Origin: Alphaproteobacteria bacterium
Lineage (GTDB): Bacteria > Pseudomonadota > Alphaproteobacteria > Rs-D84
NCBI GenBank assembly: GCA_024402835.1
Contig: JAKSSZ010000043.1
Span: forward strand, 1-5,846
DNA: 5,846 nucleotides
Direction of reading: 5' to 3'
Shown here in pieces: positions 1 to 5,199 of the stretch. The position numbers were made by a program, and so were the translations under genes. The notes under the pieces were generated by a model. That model searched no databases. It had not been told where the DNA came from and saw only the letters and a program-made list of their open reading frames with translations. Position 1 is the stretch's first letter. Each line of letters starts with the position of its first letter.

Positions 1-249
1 GGCGCTGACAATGCTTTTGTTAAGAGCATAAAGAGCCTTATGAAAAATACTCAAAAGTCATATGAAGAAGCTTGTTCTATATTGGAAATAAAGGAAAGTG
101 ATATGCTTCGCTATAAGAAAAAACTGGTTGATATGCCCAATCACAATTCCAATCACATACTCCCAGCTTCTGATATTGTTTTATTTTTTCTTTTGGGTCG
201 TGATGTTGAGCCCAATAGAACCATTCTACTTTATCTTTTAAATATTTGA
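1..249 (+). CDS. Partial ORF entering from left edge, unknown function
   Basis: This frame is open from base 1 to a TGA at 247-249, so its true start lies outside the window. An internal ATG at 40 has a weak AAAGAG upstream. The first 45 or so codons look like a genuine lysine- and glutamate-rich helical C-terminal tail (SLMKNTQKSYEEACSILEI, then MLRYKKKL). It loosely recalls the tails of Rpn-type PD-(D/E)XK transposase/nuclease proteins, but I cannot confirm that. From about base 135 the frame runs antisense to the Trp- and Cys-containing C-terminus of the lipoprotein gene, and there it is probably not real protein. The likely picture is an older gene cut at a junction near 130-140, with a fortuitous extension to the stop. 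Confidence 0.35.
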   Translation, partial: GADNAFVKSIKSLMKNTQKSYEEACSILEIKESDMLRYKKKLVDMPNHNSNHILPASDIVLFFLLGRDVEPNRTILLYLLNI

Positions 250-922
250 TGTATTTTTCGTTTATTAATTCTGTACAAGAAACTTTTCTTGTGGCTATAG
301 AACGTATTTTTTCTTTAATTTTCTCTTTACAGTTATTTTTTTCTTCTGTAGTTTTTTCTTGTAATTTATCGCAATCTTGAATTGAATCATATATTTTAAC
401 CAAATTTAAAAAATCATCTTCTGTTTGAATCATTCCTTTTTTATTAAAAAAGCGTTTGTAATCAAAATAATTTATCTTTGATTTATGATAATTTTCGCTT
501 CTTCTGTAGAGTATACAATCATCAGAATTATTTGAATATTTATCATTATTATATCCTTCCGTTATAGTACACTCTAATTTAACATTTGACTCTAATAATG
601 AATCTCTTTTAAAACAATAATAGTCGTTCATATTAGTAGATTTTACGGAAATTAATTTCGGAATATACAGGGGAATAAGGATAGTCCCAACAATACATAT
701 ACCTACATCCCCATCATCAAAACATTCATCACGATGTCGAGATTCACAAGATTTTCCTTCATTAAAGTTACTAGAAAATTCTTTATAACTTTCTATAACT
801 TGTATGGGGTCATTTGCCTCTTGTAAATCTTTTACACTGGTTTCTGCCATTTGTTTGTAAGTTGATAAACTCGTACATCCAGTGCATAATAAAGCTACTA
901 AAATTGTGAATGTTTTTTTCAT
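77..922 (-). CDS. Predicted lipoprotein, 281 aa, unknown function
   Basis: The protein begins MKKTFTILVALLCTGCTSLS: a two-lysine n-region, a short hydrophobic core and a lipobox-like LCTGC. It should therefore be exported by Sec, cleaved by signal peptidase II before Cys16 and anchored to a membrane in the cell envelope. The -3 position is Cys rather than the usual Leu, which is uncommon. The mature part is charged and has about ten further cysteines (including CESRHRDEC, CTITE, CDKLQ and CDWNC), suggesting disulfides in the periplasm. A stretch near residues 72-92 (GDVGICIVGTILIPLYIPKL) is hydrophobic enough to touch or cross a membrane. A strong AAGGAG sits 7 nt before the ATG. The start is 19 nt after the stop of the Cys-rich ORF, so the two are probably cotranscribed. 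The last residues overlap an opposing ORF, so the natural C-terminus may have been altered. I do not recognise the family. Confidence 0.72.
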   Translation of the reverse strand: MKKTFTILVALLCTGCTSLSTYKQMAETSVKDLQEANDPIQVIESYKEFSSNFNEGKSCESRHRDECFDDGDVGICIVGTILIPLYIPKLISVKSTNMNDYYCFKRDSLLESNVKLECTITEGYNNDKYSNNSDDCILYRRSENYHKSKINYFDYKRFFNKKGMIQTEDDFLNLVKIYDSIQDCDKLQEKTTEEKNNCKEKIKEKIRSIATRKVSCTELINEKYIKYLKDKVEWFYWAQHHDPKEKIKQYQKLGVCDWNCDWAYQPVFSYSEAYHFPLFPI

Positions 923-941
923 GTTTTTCTCCTTTATTGTA

Positions 942-1298
942 TTAAAATTTAAGTGGTTTTACATCATCACACGACATACCTTTTGACTTCACAAATTCTA
1001 AATCTATTCTGCACATACAACGCATGCGAGCTCCTACAATAAGCATATATGTTGAAAAATCTTCTGCACCGCCATAAATTATTTTATAAGCATTATCTTC
1101 ACTCATATATTCTTTTAAATCTGCTCGTAAACATTTACAAAATGTTGCTCCACCATTATCTTTGATACAGTTTGCAAAAGCTATATCTGCTGCTTTTTGT
1201 CGTAAGTTGTGAAATAGCGTGCTTATTTTATCATAAGATATTATTCGCAACCCTCCAACCGATAGTTGGAGGTGTTTTATGTCCCCACGGACACACAA
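942..1298 (-). CDS. Cys-rich hypothetical protein, probably 5'-truncated
   Basis: The open frame gives 118 residues only if it starts at a TTG (1298), which has no good ribosome site and lies inside the decayed Icd-like remnant. The part that looks like real protein begins near LRQKAADIAFANCIKDNGG and continues with CKCLRADLKEYMSED, a tyrosine/glycine-rich segment, RMRCMCR and a final MSCDD. The six or so cysteines, and the predicted lipoprotein encoded just downstream, suggest a periplasmic protein that has lost its signal peptide. No in-frame ATG precedes Met65 of this frame. A promoter-like sequence lies at 1230-1258, inside the 5' end of the frame, so a transcript from it would begin after the TTG. 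Either the gene is a fragment created at a recombination junction near 1240, or it starts at a non-canonical codon I cannot identify. The family is unknown. Confidence 0.5.
   Translation of the reverse strand: MCVRGDIKHLQLSVGGLRIISYDKISTLFHNLRQKAADIAFANCIKDNGGATFCKCLRADLKEYMSEDNAYKIIYGGAEDFSTYMLIVGARMRCMCRIDLEFVKSKGMSCDDVKPLKF
1230..1258 (-). promoter_or_regulatory. Sigma70-like promoter for Cys-rich ORF and lipoprotein
   Basis: On the minus strand TTGGAG (1253-1258) and TATGAT (1230-1235) are separated by exactly 17 nt. Transcription would start near 1223 and cover the Cys-rich frame and the lipoprotein gene. The -35 box falls within an 8-bp inverted repeat (1252-1272). This is a match to consensus only; it was not tested. 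Confidence 0.4.
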
Positions 1299-1333
1299 AT
1301 GACGAGGTTCTTACGCCCCAACACAACATTTTG
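1241..1333 (-). pseudogene. Remnant of phage Icd/Ash-like protein C-terminus
   Basis: One minus-strand frame here reads LGRKNLVICVSVGT, then TAA (1277-1279), then NTSNYRLEGCE and a second TAA (1241-1243). From memory of the family, the RNLVICVSVGT-x-NTSNYRLE string is typical of the C-terminal region of 'Icd-like' or Ash-family small proteins in P1/P4-type elements of Pasteurellaceae and related bacteria. There a glutamine or similar residue usually stands where this copy has TAA. Upstream the frame closes quickly at a TAG (1334-1336), so only about 30 codons survive and no functional protein is expected. These genes normally lie near C4-type antisense RNAs, and a candidate for such an RNA is present at 3607-3689 on the same strand. 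The identification rests on a short match recalled without a search. Confidence 0.4.
1252..1272. repeat. 8-bp perfect inverted repeat
   Basis: CCTCCAAC (1252-1259) and GTTGGAGG (1265-1272) flank a 5-base loop. On the plus strand the repeat is followed by TGTTTTATG, which is too poor in T for a convincing terminator. It lies within the Icd-like remnant, where it encodes part of NTSNYRLEG, and it overlaps the -35 box of the putative promoter for the downstream genes. It may be a decayed regulatory hairpin or a coincidence of the coding sequence. Confidence 0.5.
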
Positions 1334-1632
1334 CTATGTCGATGTTAAGTGTAACAAACAAAATATGCATGTGCAATAAAATTGATAAGTGATAGTAAAT
1401 AATATTTTTTTAGGTTGAGATAATTTTTCTACAAATAATAACTAAAAAATTGGTGCGCCCAGCAGGCTTCAAACATGAGACCCGCAGATTAGAAATCGTC
1501 TGAACTCAAACCGATTGTTCGCCCGATTTCCGCCCCTTTCCGCCATTTTACCATTATCCCAACCCCCACCCCATGTAGCAAATATGTAACATTTTTGTGA
1601 AAATCATAATCACGAAAAACAATAAGAGAATA
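1334..1632. other. Gene-free stretch with tRNA scar and C-rich tract
   Basis: About 300 bases without a credible gene. It holds AT-rich filler (1334-1450), the tRNA-Arg 3'-end remnant (1451-1497), then a pyrimidine-rich run (about 1515-1575) with the reiterated CCGCCCCTTTCCGCC type pattern and the tract CCCAACCCCCACCCC (1558-1572). No clear terminator follows the restriction gene on the minus strand; only a weak 4-bp GTGA/TCAC hairpin ahead of A/T-rich sequence near 1595-1615 is visible. The mix of AT-rich and C-rich blocks suggests a junction between DNA segments of different origin. Confidence 0.6.
1451..1497 (-). other. tRNA-Arg(UCU) 3'-end remnant, candidate att scar
   Basis: Read on the minus strand, this segment carries the anticodon loop TTTCTAA followed by TCTGCGGGT, a T-arm-like TTTGAAGCCTG and GGGCGCACCA, i.e. 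an acceptor 3' strand ending in an encoded CCA. It corresponds to the 3' 45 or so bases of a bacterial tRNA-Arg with anticodon UCU. The 5' half is missing: upstream sequence has no D-arm and no GCGCCC to pair with the acceptor. The T-stem contains a mismatch (CATG opposite CCTG), and the 5' side of the anticodon stem is also disrupted (GACGA opposite TCTGC). It cannot be a working tRNA. The 3' ends of tRNA genes are standard targets of tyrosine integrases, so a duplicated and decayed attachment site is the simplest reading. No integrase gene is in the window. Confidence 0.6.
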
Positions 1633-2700
1633 TTATTTTATAAATCGTATCTGCAAATTCAAATTTATAAATAATTCACAATTTTGTTCGTAAATTATCC
1701 CAAAATTATGACGAGTGCTACTAGGTGTATCAAGTTTGGTGTTATTAAACAAATAATCTTTAAATGCGTCTTCGTTATACAAATGATAACAAACTAGTTG
1801 CCCGTCGTCTTTAACAACAATATAGCCACCATAAGCAGACAATCTATCATTCCATGGTGTTTGAGGAACCATACCAAGAGCAACTATTTTTAGGAAATTC
1901 TTAACTTTGGACATCAATTGAATTTTATTTAAATCAAAATCATTATCCTGTGCAATCAGGTCTCACAGATTGTCCATTGTAGCACCATTCCCTAAATAAT
2001 AATTCATCAACATTTGTGCAATAATATTTGGCAGTACAGAATCAACTGTGCGTAAATTTTCTTTAAAAACATTACTGGTCATACCAACAAAATCTAATCT
2101 TGCACCAGTGTTTAATATCGCTTTTAATCTATCTCTAACTTTGCTACGAGTGTCAATGGCATTTATTTGGTCTTTATCAGCATAAAAATCTGAGATTTTA
2201 TAAATAAAATTTGTTCCGCTGCTGCTAGCATTTAATAAGGTTGAAGCACCACCAATTTGTGATTTGATTGAAAAACCGTACGGATCTGTCTCAGACACAA
2301 TATCATCTTTAATTGTTGCGACCAAATCTGACTTTTCTGATGAATTTGCTTTAATTTTGGTTAATAAAAACTCGTGCATAAGTGCTTCTGCTTCCCACAC
2401 TGAAAAAGTCGCATCTGTAGCTTCTTTTATTTTATCAAAAATTCGTTTTGTTTTTGCAGACAAACCTATTGTGGAAATGTTTTTATATTGTCCTCCTCCG
2501 TGAATAATAACTTCGTTATCATTTTCAAGATCGTAAACCAATGGACGTCTTGGGTCGTCTTCACGAAATATTTTTAAAAATCTATAAAAGCGACTTGTTT
2601 GGTGTAAATTATTATCCGCCGCAGGAATTTTATGGTCTGCAAACAAACTATACAAAACATATAATTCTGACCATTCCCCTTTGTTTGCCGTTAAACTCAT
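1633..2700 (-). pseudogene. HpaII-family type II restriction endonuclease, in-frame stop
   Basis: The frame spans 356 codons, close to the 358 residues of HpaII, but codon 246 is TGA (1963-1965). Reading continues in the same frame after it (DLIAQDNDFDLNKIQ, then MSKVKNFLKIVALGMVP), so this is a point nonsense change, not a frameshift. The N-terminal 245 residues hold KGEWSELY (7-14), the probable catalytic region with KSDLVATI (124-131) and GFSIKSQIGGASTLLNAS (142-159), and DFVGMTSNVF (203-212). The 109 residues after the stop hold the conserved-looking tail with NTKLDTPSSTRHNFG and LNLQIRF. The family normally cuts CCGG. The GAT-GAA-type overlap ATGA with the methylase gene (TGA 2697-2699, ATG 2698-2700) implies translational coupling. 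The methylase itself ends with TGA, so TGA is a genuine stop here. A second ATG at 1917 has no clear ribosome site. The nuclease is probably inactive unless the stop is read through or is a sequencing error. Confidence 0.82.
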
Positions 2701-3557
2701 TCTTCTGCCTTTAATATTTTGATTATTTCATCGGCTACAGCTTCGATCGCAGGAACCGCTACCGAATTTCCCAGCTGTTTCATTGCTTGTACTTCCGATA
2801 CAGGAAAAGCAAATGTATCTGGAAAACCTTGCATTTTTAATCCTTCCTTAGGTGTCAAACGGCGAATTTTGCCATCAACTAAATACGTATCCCAATTTCT
2901 ACGATCATTTATATCAGAGTGCCTACCACCAACACGCAATGTGTATCCAATTTTTCTATCTACGTGGCCACCGAACACGTCGCTCATCGTCATTTTTAAT
3001 TTTTTTGGTTCTGGGAATTTAAAATCAATATTTTTATTTTTGAATCCGACCATAAATAATCTAGGTCTGTGTTGCGGGACACCGAAATCAGACGCAAAAA
3101 CTATTTTATAAAAGAAAGAATAACCCAATTCTTCAATTATTCTTTTGATGGTTGCAAAGGTTTCACCATTATTGTGGTTTAACAAGCCGCGAACATTTTC
3201 TATAAAGAATGCTTTCGGTTGTTTTTCTTTCAAAATTCTTGCGATGTCAAAAAATAATGTTCCACGAGTTTCATTAAAACCTTTTTTTAGCCCAGCTTGT
3301 GAAAAGGGCTGACAAGGAAACCCACCTGTCAAAATGTCAAAATCAGGGATGTCTTTTGCGTCAATTTTTGTTATATCACCAGCAAAACGCCCCTTGTTAA
3401 ATAATGTTGGTTCGATTTTGCTGAAATTATATTCGTATGTTCTTCTGGCAAATTCATCCCATTCGGATGCAAAAACACATTTTGCGCCACAATGATGAAA
3501 TGCCAAATGAAATCCACCGATACCAGCAAACAAGTCTATAAAAGTTATTTTTGCCAC
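2697..3557 (-). CDS. DNA (cytosine-5) methyltransferase, HpaII-type RM partner
   Basis: The enzyme transfers a methyl group from S-adenosylmethionine to C5 of cytosine, protecting DNA from the partner nuclease. All main motifs are present in order: motif I DLFAGIGGF (8-16), motif IV GGFPCQPFSQAG (78-89) with nucleophile Cys82, motif VI ENVRG (120-124), motif VIII QHRPR (162-166), a short target-recognition region with GYTLRVGGRHSDINDRRNWD (204-223), motif IX RRLTPKEGLKMQGFP (232-246) and motif X GNSVAVPAIEAV (263-274). At 286 residues it is shorter than HpaII methylase (358), mainly from a short recognition region, but it looks intact. CCGG specificity is inferred from the neighbouring nuclease. 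The start is GTG at 3557, with AGGGAG six bases before it. An intrinsic terminator ends only 18 nt upstream, so expression must depend on read-through or on a promoter inside the preceding RNA gene. It overlaps the nuclease gene by 4 bp. Confidence 0.93.
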   Translation of the reverse strand: MAKITFIDLFAGIGGFHLAFHHCGAKCVFASEWDEFARRTYEYNFSKIEPTLFNKGRFAGDITKIDAKDIPDFDILTGGFPCQPFSQAGLKKGFNETRGTLFFDIARILKEKQPKAFFIENVRGLLNHNNGETFATIKRIIEELGYSFFYKIVFASDFGVPQHRPRLFMVGFKNKNIDFKFPEPKKLKMTMSDVFGGHVDRKIGYTLRVGGRHSDINDRRNWDTYLVDGKIRRLTPKEGLKMQGFPDTFAFPVSEVQAMKQLGNSVAVPAIEAVADEIIKILKAEE

Positions 3558-3575
3558 CGTTTTCTCCCTGTTAGC

Positions 3576-3609
3576 AAAAAAAAAATTAACCGCTCCAAGA
3601 AAGAGCGGT
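3576..3609 (-). terminator. Intrinsic terminator of structured RNA, ahead of methylase
   Basis: On the minus strand a 7-bp GC-rich stem ACCGCTC/GAGCGGT with a 7-nt loop is followed by TAA and ten T's. It ends the structured RNA. The ribosome site of the methylase (AGGGAG) begins only a few bases past the T tract, so the terminator sits in the methylase leader like an attenuator. Confidence 0.9.
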
Positions 3610-3689
3610 CAGGGAGTTCCTAATCACTAAATTACTGATTCTGCGGTCTTTCGGATAACCCGTATTGTATAACCAACAGCTCCCCGACC
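3607..3689 (-). ncRNA. C4/P4-CI-like antisense RNA domain (candidate)
   Basis: GGUCGGGGAG (3689-3680) pairs with CUCCCUGACC (3616-3607) over 10 bp with one G-U, closing an 83-nt domain. Inside are small hairpins: UUG/CAA in the UUGGUUAUACAA segment, CGG/CCG in CGGGUUAUCCG, and AAUCA/UGAUU around GUAAUUUAG. The size, the GGGG-containing 5' strand and the multi-hairpin body resemble my recollection of the C4 RNA of phage P1 and the CI immunity RNA of P4. Those act as antisense RNAs causing premature termination or translational block of a phage operon (established for P1/P4). As in P4, where one segment is complementary to flanking sequences on both sides, GUCGGGG here can pair either with CCCUGAC upstream (3702-3696) or with CCCUGAC in the downstream arm. 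Identity is inference; the fold itself is visible. Confidence 0.45.
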
Positions 3690-3806
3690 ATAACAGTCAG
3701 GGATGATAACGGTGCAAAAAACACCGATAACATCATTTTAACGATGCTTTCGCACCGAATTTAGTGGGCTAGGAAAGCCCAAACCCAATCTCTTGGATTC
3801 AAGGGA

Positions 3807-3835
3807 ATTTTAACATAATTTTTACAAAATTTCAA
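3807..3835 (-). promoter_or_regulatory. Strong sigma70-like promoter for structured RNA
   Basis: TTGAAA (3830-3835) and TAAAAT (3807-3812) are separated by exactly 17 nt on the minus strand. Each box differs from consensus at one or two positions. A start seven bases past the -10 box (near 3800) would place the first base immediately before the first RNA hairpin. It lies just downstream of the terminator of the preceding operon, which insulates it. Confidence 0.7.
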
Positions 3836-3842
3836 TTTTCTT

Positions 3843-3872
3843 ATTAAAAAATGTCGGCATTGAAATACCGAC
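3843..3872 (-). terminator. Intrinsic terminator of Ntn-hydrolase operon
   Basis: Minus-strand GTCGGTAT/ATGCCGAC forms an 8-bp stem with one G-U pair and a TTCA loop, followed by ATTTTTTAATAA. It lies 26 bp after the stop of the 48-residue gene and closes the two-gene operon. Confidence 0.85.
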
Positions 3873-3898
3873 CTTTAAAACCTTATTATTTCGTAATA

Positions 3899-4045
3899 TT
3901 AAATTTTTTTCTTATCTCTACTTTTAGTAGAACATTTTGTAGCTTTTAACTCTTCTATTGCCCTTGATGCTATATCATTAGCAATAGATCTAAGATCCTG
4001 TGCAACTTTCACCTTTGCGAAAGAGCAAGAAATACAATTTTGCAT
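3899..4045 (-). CDS. Small 48-aa protein with N-terminal CxxC, unknown
   Basis: This short ORF encodes 48 residues starting MQNCISCSFAKVKV. It has an excellent ribosome site: AGGAG six bases before the ATG. It begins 27 nt after the stop of the Ntn-hydrolase-like gene and ends 26 nt before the shared terminator, so it is the second gene of that operon. The peptide has a CxxC pair (Cys4, Cys7), a third cysteine at 38, a central amphipathic helix (about 14-35, QDLRSIANDIASRAIEELKA) and a basic Lys-rich tail. CxxC with a single later Cys could bind a metal or form a disulfide, but there is no recognisable domain. Its position suggests it is a partner, substrate or regulator of the upstream protein; that is inference only. 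Confidence 0.7.
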   Translation of the reverse strand: MQNCISCSFAKVKVAQDLRSIANDIASRAIEELKATKCSTKSRDKKKI

Positions 4046-4072
4046 AAAATCTCCTGTTTTTTATATTATAAC

Positions 4073-5164
4073 CTATTTTTTATCGTTTTTCCAACGAAAT
4101 CCTTCGTGTTTTGATATGATGGCTGTTTTTACTTCACCACCAACACTTTCCATATCCAAAGAAGCTCTGTTTTTCAAACATTCCAATCTTATTAGTGTGG
4201 CAGATAAATTTGATAAATCTTCTAGAGGCAGATGAGGTAATGATTGCTGTAAATTATACAACCTGCTACCAGTTATATTTTTATCTACCTCTTTGGCACA
4301 ATTAGCAAGAGCGTTTTCTATAATGTTTTTTACATCTGGCGTATTTCCGCCGATTGATATAAATAATTTTGCAATAACATCATTGTATATTGTTGTTATA
4401 CTTTTTTTCAAGCGATGAGGTAACCCGAATATAAACATGTCACTCATATCTCTCTGTGCTAGCTGGATTATATCCTGATCTGTTTCGTGGGCTTCTTCTG
4501 AGAAAAATTTGAAAGTTTTATCATTTACAAAACCAACAGAGTGAAAGACATATGTTTTTGGATATATGTCTTTGTCACCATAGCCAAATATGGCAAACCC
4601 CGTCATTGCGGGAGAAAAATCACACCTGTTTACAAAAAGTAAAAACATATCAGTAATTTCATCAATATTTAAATTTGGAACATCCAATGTTGTAGGCAAA
4701 TACACCATTCTTAAATCTAAATATTTTTTTATTCTTGCTTTTAACTCTTTAGTACAGCGCATATTTAAAATATTACGATTGGACGCTAATGCGTCTTTTA
4801 ATGAATGCAATTCGGTCAGTCCATTTGACGCTATTAAAAAATCGTCAAATGCACCAAGTAAGGGATCCCAAGTACCTATGTGTTGTTTAACGAATTTTTT
4901 TAAAAATACTTTAAAATCCTCTACATAATCTTTTAATGAATCCAACTTTTTATTCTGTCTGGTTGTTCCGTATTCCTTAATTATCAACTCAACAGGTATT
5001 CCGTTTATTTCAGAATTATTAAAAATTAAAACACCAACAGGTTTATTTTTTATAAGTTGGAATAATTTATTAGCACCATTAAATGTTTTTTTACCAACAG
5101 TTGCTGCACTATCTGCAGATGCGGCTACGCCCCGTTTGTTCATTATAACAATTTCTGCTGTCAT
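4073..5164 (-). CDS. Proteasome/HslV-like Ntn-hydrolase family protein, 363 aa
   Basis: After Met removal the protein would start TAEIVIMNKRGVAASADSAA. This matches the beta-subunit plan of proteasomes and HslV: catalytic Thr1, two short beta-strands, Asp17 in an A-D-S context, a T-V-G turn (21-23) and then the lysine (Lys32, aligning with Lys33) in ANKLFQL, followed by a hydrophobic strand VGVLIFNN. In the known enzymes, Thr1 is the nucleophile and Asp17 and Lys33 assist it. The remaining 300 or so residues are much longer than HslV (about 175) and largely helical, and match no domain I recognise, so this is not HslV itself. No HslU-type or other ATPase is next to it. The start is chosen because it exposes Thr2; GAAGG lies 8 nt upstream of the ATG. 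It heads an operon with the 48-residue gene. A cytosolic peptidase or amidase role, possibly in defence, is inferred. Confidence 0.78.
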   Translation of the reverse strand: MTAEIVIMNKRGVAASADSAATVGKKTFNGANKLFQLIKNKPVGVLIFNNSEINGIPVELIIKEYGTTRQNKKLDSLKDYVEDFKVFLKKFVKQHIGTWDPLLGAFDDFLIASNGLTELHSLKDALASNRNILNMRCTKELKARIKKYLDLRMVYLPTTLDVPNLNIDEITDMFLLFVNRCDFSPAMTGFAIFGYGDKDIYPKTYVFHSVGFVNDKTFKFFSEEAHETDQDIIQLAQRDMSDMFIFGLPHRLKKSITTIYNDVIAKLFISIGGNTPDVKNIIENALANCAKEVDKNITGSRLYNLQQSLPHLPLEDLSNLSATLIRLECLKNRASLDMESVGGEVKTAIISKHEGFRWKNDKK

Positions 5165-5199
5165 CCCTTACGCCTTCGATTCTTAATGTTTCGTTTAGG

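Larger units (their letters stand above)
3576..3800 (-). ncRNA. Structured RNA (~225 nt) between Ntn operon and methylase
   Basis: The unit has its own promoter (3807-3835), a predicted start near 3800 and a strong terminator (3576-3609), with no convincing ORF. Reading 5' to 3' on the minus strand, clear hairpins follow one another. 3799-3782 forms 7 bp (two or fewer wobbles) with a GAGA loop. 3781-3765 is UGGGCU/AGCCCA. 3757-3742 is CGGUGC/GCAUCG with a GAAA tetraloop. 3734-3702 is a long hairpin with GAUG/CAUC and CGGUG/CACCG arms around UUAU/UUAU. Then comes either CCCUGAC/GUCGGGG (3702-3683) or the alternative 10-bp stem of the 3' domain. Such dense structure is not expected by chance in AT-rich DNA. 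It is not tmRNA, RNase P, SRP or a recognisable riboswitch; no reverse transcriptase or Cas protein is nearby. Confidence 0.75.

Noticed and set aside
1496..1504. TCGTCTGAA, similar to the core of Neisseriaceae DNA uptake sequences
   Set aside because: It is a single partial match within the tRNA remnant; one copy in 5.8 kb is no evidence of a Neisseria host.
1633..1917. Independent 94-residue protein starting at 1917
   Set aside because: It is in frame with the nuclease gene, carries that family's C-terminus and lacks a ribosome site, so it is the 3' part of the interrupted gene.
1963..1965. TGA recoded as tryptophan or selenocysteine
   Set aside because: The methylase in the same operon ends with TGA, tryptophans elsewhere use TGG, and no selenocysteine element or related enzyme is apparent.
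2264..2503. 79-codon plus-strand ORF opposite the nuclease gene
   Set aside because: It lies antisense to the conserved GFSIKSQ region and shows no independent coding signal.
2719..3111. 130-codon plus-strand ORF opposite the methylase
   Set aside because: It is fully antisense to conserved methyltransferase motifs and has no ribosome site or recognisable domain.
3576..3800. 6S RNA, tmRNA or a retron RNA as identity of the structured RNA
   Set aside because: No tag-peptide frame or tRNA-like ends, no long 6S-type central bubble that I could fold, and no reverse transcriptase nearby.
4590..4928. 112-codon plus-strand ORF opposite the Ntn-like gene
   Set aside because: It is a shadow of the well-supported minus-strand gene, with no start signals.
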